Shown here: positions 21,695-23,326 of the stretch, piece by piece
Layout of the letters: every line of letters starts with the position of its first letter
How positions within the stretch are numbered: the first letter of the stretch is position 1
Assembly (NCBI GenBank): GCA_964640775.1
Contig: CAZXIT010000006.1
Span: 1-23,326, forward strand
Direction: 5' to 3'
DNA from: CAYMUN01 sp964640775
GTDB lineage: Bacteria; Patescibacteriota; Saccharimonadia; Saccharimonadales; UBA4665
DNA length: 23,326 nt
Made by a program: the position numbers and the translations under genes
The notes under the pieces: model-generated
The model's input: only the letters and a program-made list of their open reading frames with translations
What the model was told of the DNA's origin: nothing
Databases searched by the model: none

Positions 21695-21724
21695 TTGCTC
21701 GTAAAACACCATATGTGGTATGAT
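21695..21724 (+). promoter_or_regulatory. promoter of the HTH-murA gene
   Basis: TTGCTC (21695-21700) and TATGAT (21719-21724) are 18 bp apart, with TGG before the -10. The ATG at 21735 lies 10 nt after the hexamer, for a leader of about 4 nt. The in-frame ATG at 21720 overlaps the -10 and is rejected. Confidence 0.6.
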
Positions 21725-21734
21725 CTGGGGACGT

Positions 21735-23255
21735 ATGCTTTCTACTAATGAGAAAATTGGTCACTTAATTGCTCAGGTACGACAAGAAAAGGGCCTCACC
21801 CAAGCTGAGTTTGCTCGCCGTCTCAATACTTCCCAATCAGCCGTTAATCGCATGGAGCATGGACGTCAAAACCTTAGCCTCGAGACACTGGGCCGGATTA
21901 GCGACGTACTGAATAAACAGCTTATCAGTCTCAGCAGCGGCGCCATTAATCTCCGGATAGAAGGCGGACACGAGCTCAAAGGCAAGATTGCACTCAAAAC
22001 CAGCAAAAATGCCGCTGTCGCCTTGCTCTGCGCCAGCCTGCTCAATTATGGTGTTACCCGCTTCACGTCCTTTCCACGCATCGAAGAGGTCTACCGAATC
22101 ATCGAGGTTCTGGAGAGTATTGGCGTACAGGTCAAATGGCTCAATGGCAGCGACCTAGAAATCCGGCGGCCCGAAAAACTCAACCTGGACAAGCTAGATG
22201 CTCATGCGGCTCGTAAAACCCGCAGCGTTTTGATGCTCATCGGCTCGCTGATGCACGATTATTCGGAGTTTAAAATTCCCTATGCCGGCGGCTGCAAGCT
22301 GGGAACTCGGACCGTCGAACCGCATCTCTTCGCGCTTGAAGAGTTTGGCGTCGACATTGTCGCCCGCACCGGGCATTACCGTATCAAGGTCAAAAAGAAA
22401 GCGCCGGGCGAAATGGTGCTCTACGAATCAGGCAACACGGTCACCAACAACGTACTGATGGCCGCCGCCCGCACCACCGACCAGACATTTATCCAAGCTG
22501 CCAGCGGCGACTATATGGTCCAGGACCTCTGCTACTTCCTGCGCAAGCTCGGCGTACAAGTTGAGGGTATAGGTACGCCATTTGTGACTGTCCGCGGCTT
22601 GAATCACATCAAAAAGAATGTCACCTTTGCGCCGAGTGAAGACCCTATCGAAGCCATGTTTTTTATCTCCGCGGCCGTTACGACTAATTCTAAAATTACC
22701 ATCCAGCGCGTGCCGTATCGATGGATAGGTTTGGAACTGTTAAAACTTAAAAAAATGGGTGTCCCTATCACCATGGGCCCGTCGTACAAATCAGCCAGCG
22801 GCAATGTCGATCTGGCCGACCTGACTATCAACAAACATAACGGCAAACTCAAGGCCCTGCCCGAAAAGCTCCACCCCAACCTCTTCCCCGGCCTGAATCC
22901 GGACAACCTGCCCTACTTTGTGCCCATTGCCTGCGTCTGCCAAGGCCGCACTCTGATCCATGATTGGATGTACGAAAACCGCGCCCTGTACTACACCGAG
23001 ATGACCAAAGTTGGCGCCCAGGTCGAATTGGCTGATCCCCACCGAATCTACATCATCGGTCCAACAAAATTCATCGCTGCTGATGTTGTCTGTCCGCCAG
23101 CCCTCAGACCAGCCAGCCTGCTGCTGATTGGCATGCTGGCCGCCCATGGAAACTCCATATTGCGCAATGTCTACACCATCAACCGCGGCTATGAAGATAT
23201 CGCCGAACGGCTTAACAGTCTTGGCGCTCGAATTACTGTCCTGCACGATATCTAA
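21735..23255 (+). CDS. murA: MurA-type UDP-GlcNAc 1-carboxyvinyltransferase with an N-terminal HTH domain
   Basis: A 506-aa protein, about 85 residues longer than usual MurA. Residues 8-65 form an XRE/Cro-type helix-turn-helix (GHLIAQVRQEKGLTQAEFAR, SQSAVNRMEHGRQNLSLETL). From about residue 72 it is an EPSP-synthase-fold MurA: K91/N92 in the TSKNAA motif, nucleophile C187 in YAGGCKLGTRTVEPH with R192, a D390 equivalent in FPGLNPDNLP, R416 in ENRALYY and R458 in ALRPASLLL. The residues needed for transfer of enolpyruvate and for fosfomycin-type Cys reactivity look intact, though the usual SGAKNA is TSKNA and a 2-3 residue insert precedes D390. The HTH suggests it also binds DNA. A stand-alone murA elsewhere cannot be excluded. 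Confidence 0.88.
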   Translation: MLSTNEKIGHLIAQVRQEKGLTQAEFARRLNTSQSAVNRMEHGRQNLSLETLGRISDVLNKQLISLSSGAINLRIEGGHELKGKIALKTSKNAAVALLCASLLNYGVTRFTSFPRIEEVYRIIEVLESIGVQVKWLNGSDLEIRRPEKLNLDKLDAHAARKTRSVLMLIGSLMHDYSEFKIPYAGGCKLGTRTVEPHLFALEEFGVDIVARTGHYRIKVKKKAPGEMVLYESGNTVTNNVLMAAARTTDQTFIQAASGDYMVQDLCYFLRKLGVQVEGIGTPFVTVRGLNHIKKNVTFAPSEDPIEAMFFISAAVTTNSKITIQRVPYRWIGLELLKLKKMGVPITMGPSYKSASGNVDLADLTINKHNGKLKALPEKLHPNLFPGLNPDNLPYFVPIACVCQGRTLIHDWMYENRALYYTEMTKVGAQVELADPHRIYIIGPTKFIAADVVCPPALRPASLLLIGMLAAHGNSILRNVYTINRGYEDIAERLNSLGARITVLHDI

Positions 23256-23271
23256 ACTGCTCTCGGCATGA

Positions 23272-23277
23272 TATAAT
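23272..23277 (+). promoter_or_regulatory. extended -10 (TGATATAAT) of tRNA-Gly
   Basis: TATAAT with an upstream TGA lies 10 nt before the tRNA 5' end and 16 nt after the murA stop. Confidence 0.55.
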
Positions 23278-23287
23278 CACCTCTGTT

Positions 23288-23326
23288 GCGGGTGTCGTAT
23301 AATGGCTATTATCCCAGTTTTCCAAA
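23288..23326 (+). tRNA. tRNA-Gly (anticodon UCC), cut by the window end
   Basis: The first 39 nt match a bacterial tRNA-Gly: GCGGGTG acceptor strand, the D arm GTATAATGGCTATTAT as in E. coli glyT, and the anticodon stem CCAGT followed by the loop TTTCCAA. This gives anticodon UCC at 23321-23323. The 3' half lies outside the window. Confidence 0.9.

Overview
The window looks like a chromosomal segment of a Candidatus Saccharibacteria (TM7, Patescibacteria/CPR) or close relative. This is inferred from protein style, not from a search. The signs are compact genes with 4-bp ATGA/GTGA overlaps, about 50% GC, the standard code (TGA is used as a stop, as in ugd and the SDR gene), a type IV pilin-like protein, scattered peptidoglycan genes (uppP, murB, murA), salvage-type transporters, and many small or hypothetical proteins of the kinds seen in these reduced genomes. 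I see no phage, IS element, CRISPR array or origin.

Layout. 1-1300: a DUF4287 protein, a secreted PepSY-like protein with a strong terminator, and a possible 30-aa gene next to an AT-rich palindrome. 1302-3043 (minus): folA and folC. 3087-4221 (plus): tRNA-Arg(UCG), a small DUF6197-like protein and a pilin-like protein. 4259-7733 (minus): an MprF-like membrane protein, a VUT/YhhQ transporter and a second DHFR-fold (RibD-C) protein. 7767-10999 (plus): an EamA transporter behind a highly structured leader, then ugd and an SGNH hydrolase. 11033-16777: tRNA-Arg(CCG) and a lipid/isoprenoid-type block in two convergent arms, with a reductase-like SDR and PlsC on plus facing PLDc_N, UbiA and a dolichol-kinase-like protein on minus; then an alpha/beta hydrolase, a guanylate-kinase-like protein and a membrane protein. 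16832-20139: uppP, two small ORFs, an HTH/DUF3467-like protein, murB and a DUF3052 protein. 20136-23326: glyA, a complex palindrome, an HTH-MurA fusion and the 5' part of tRNA-Gly(UCC).

How the genes fit together. folA, folC and glyA cover tetrahydrofolate reduction, polyglutamylation and one-carbon loading. murA and murB catalyse the two committed steps to UDP-MurNAc, and uppP recycles the lipid carrier. ugd makes UDP-glucuronate for surface glycans. PlsC, UbiA, the dolichol-kinase-like protein, the MprF-like protein and the SDR point to membrane lipid or polyprenyl modification.

The most notable signals are: (i) a recurring layout in which a -10 hexamer lies only 6-11 nt before the start codon, so many first genes appear leaderless; (ii) a multi-hairpin leader before the EamA transporter that has an alternative pairing; (iii) a DNA-binding domain fused to MurA, with a symmetric 40-bp palindrome upstream; (iv) three plausible small-protein genes with good Shine-Dalgarno sites.
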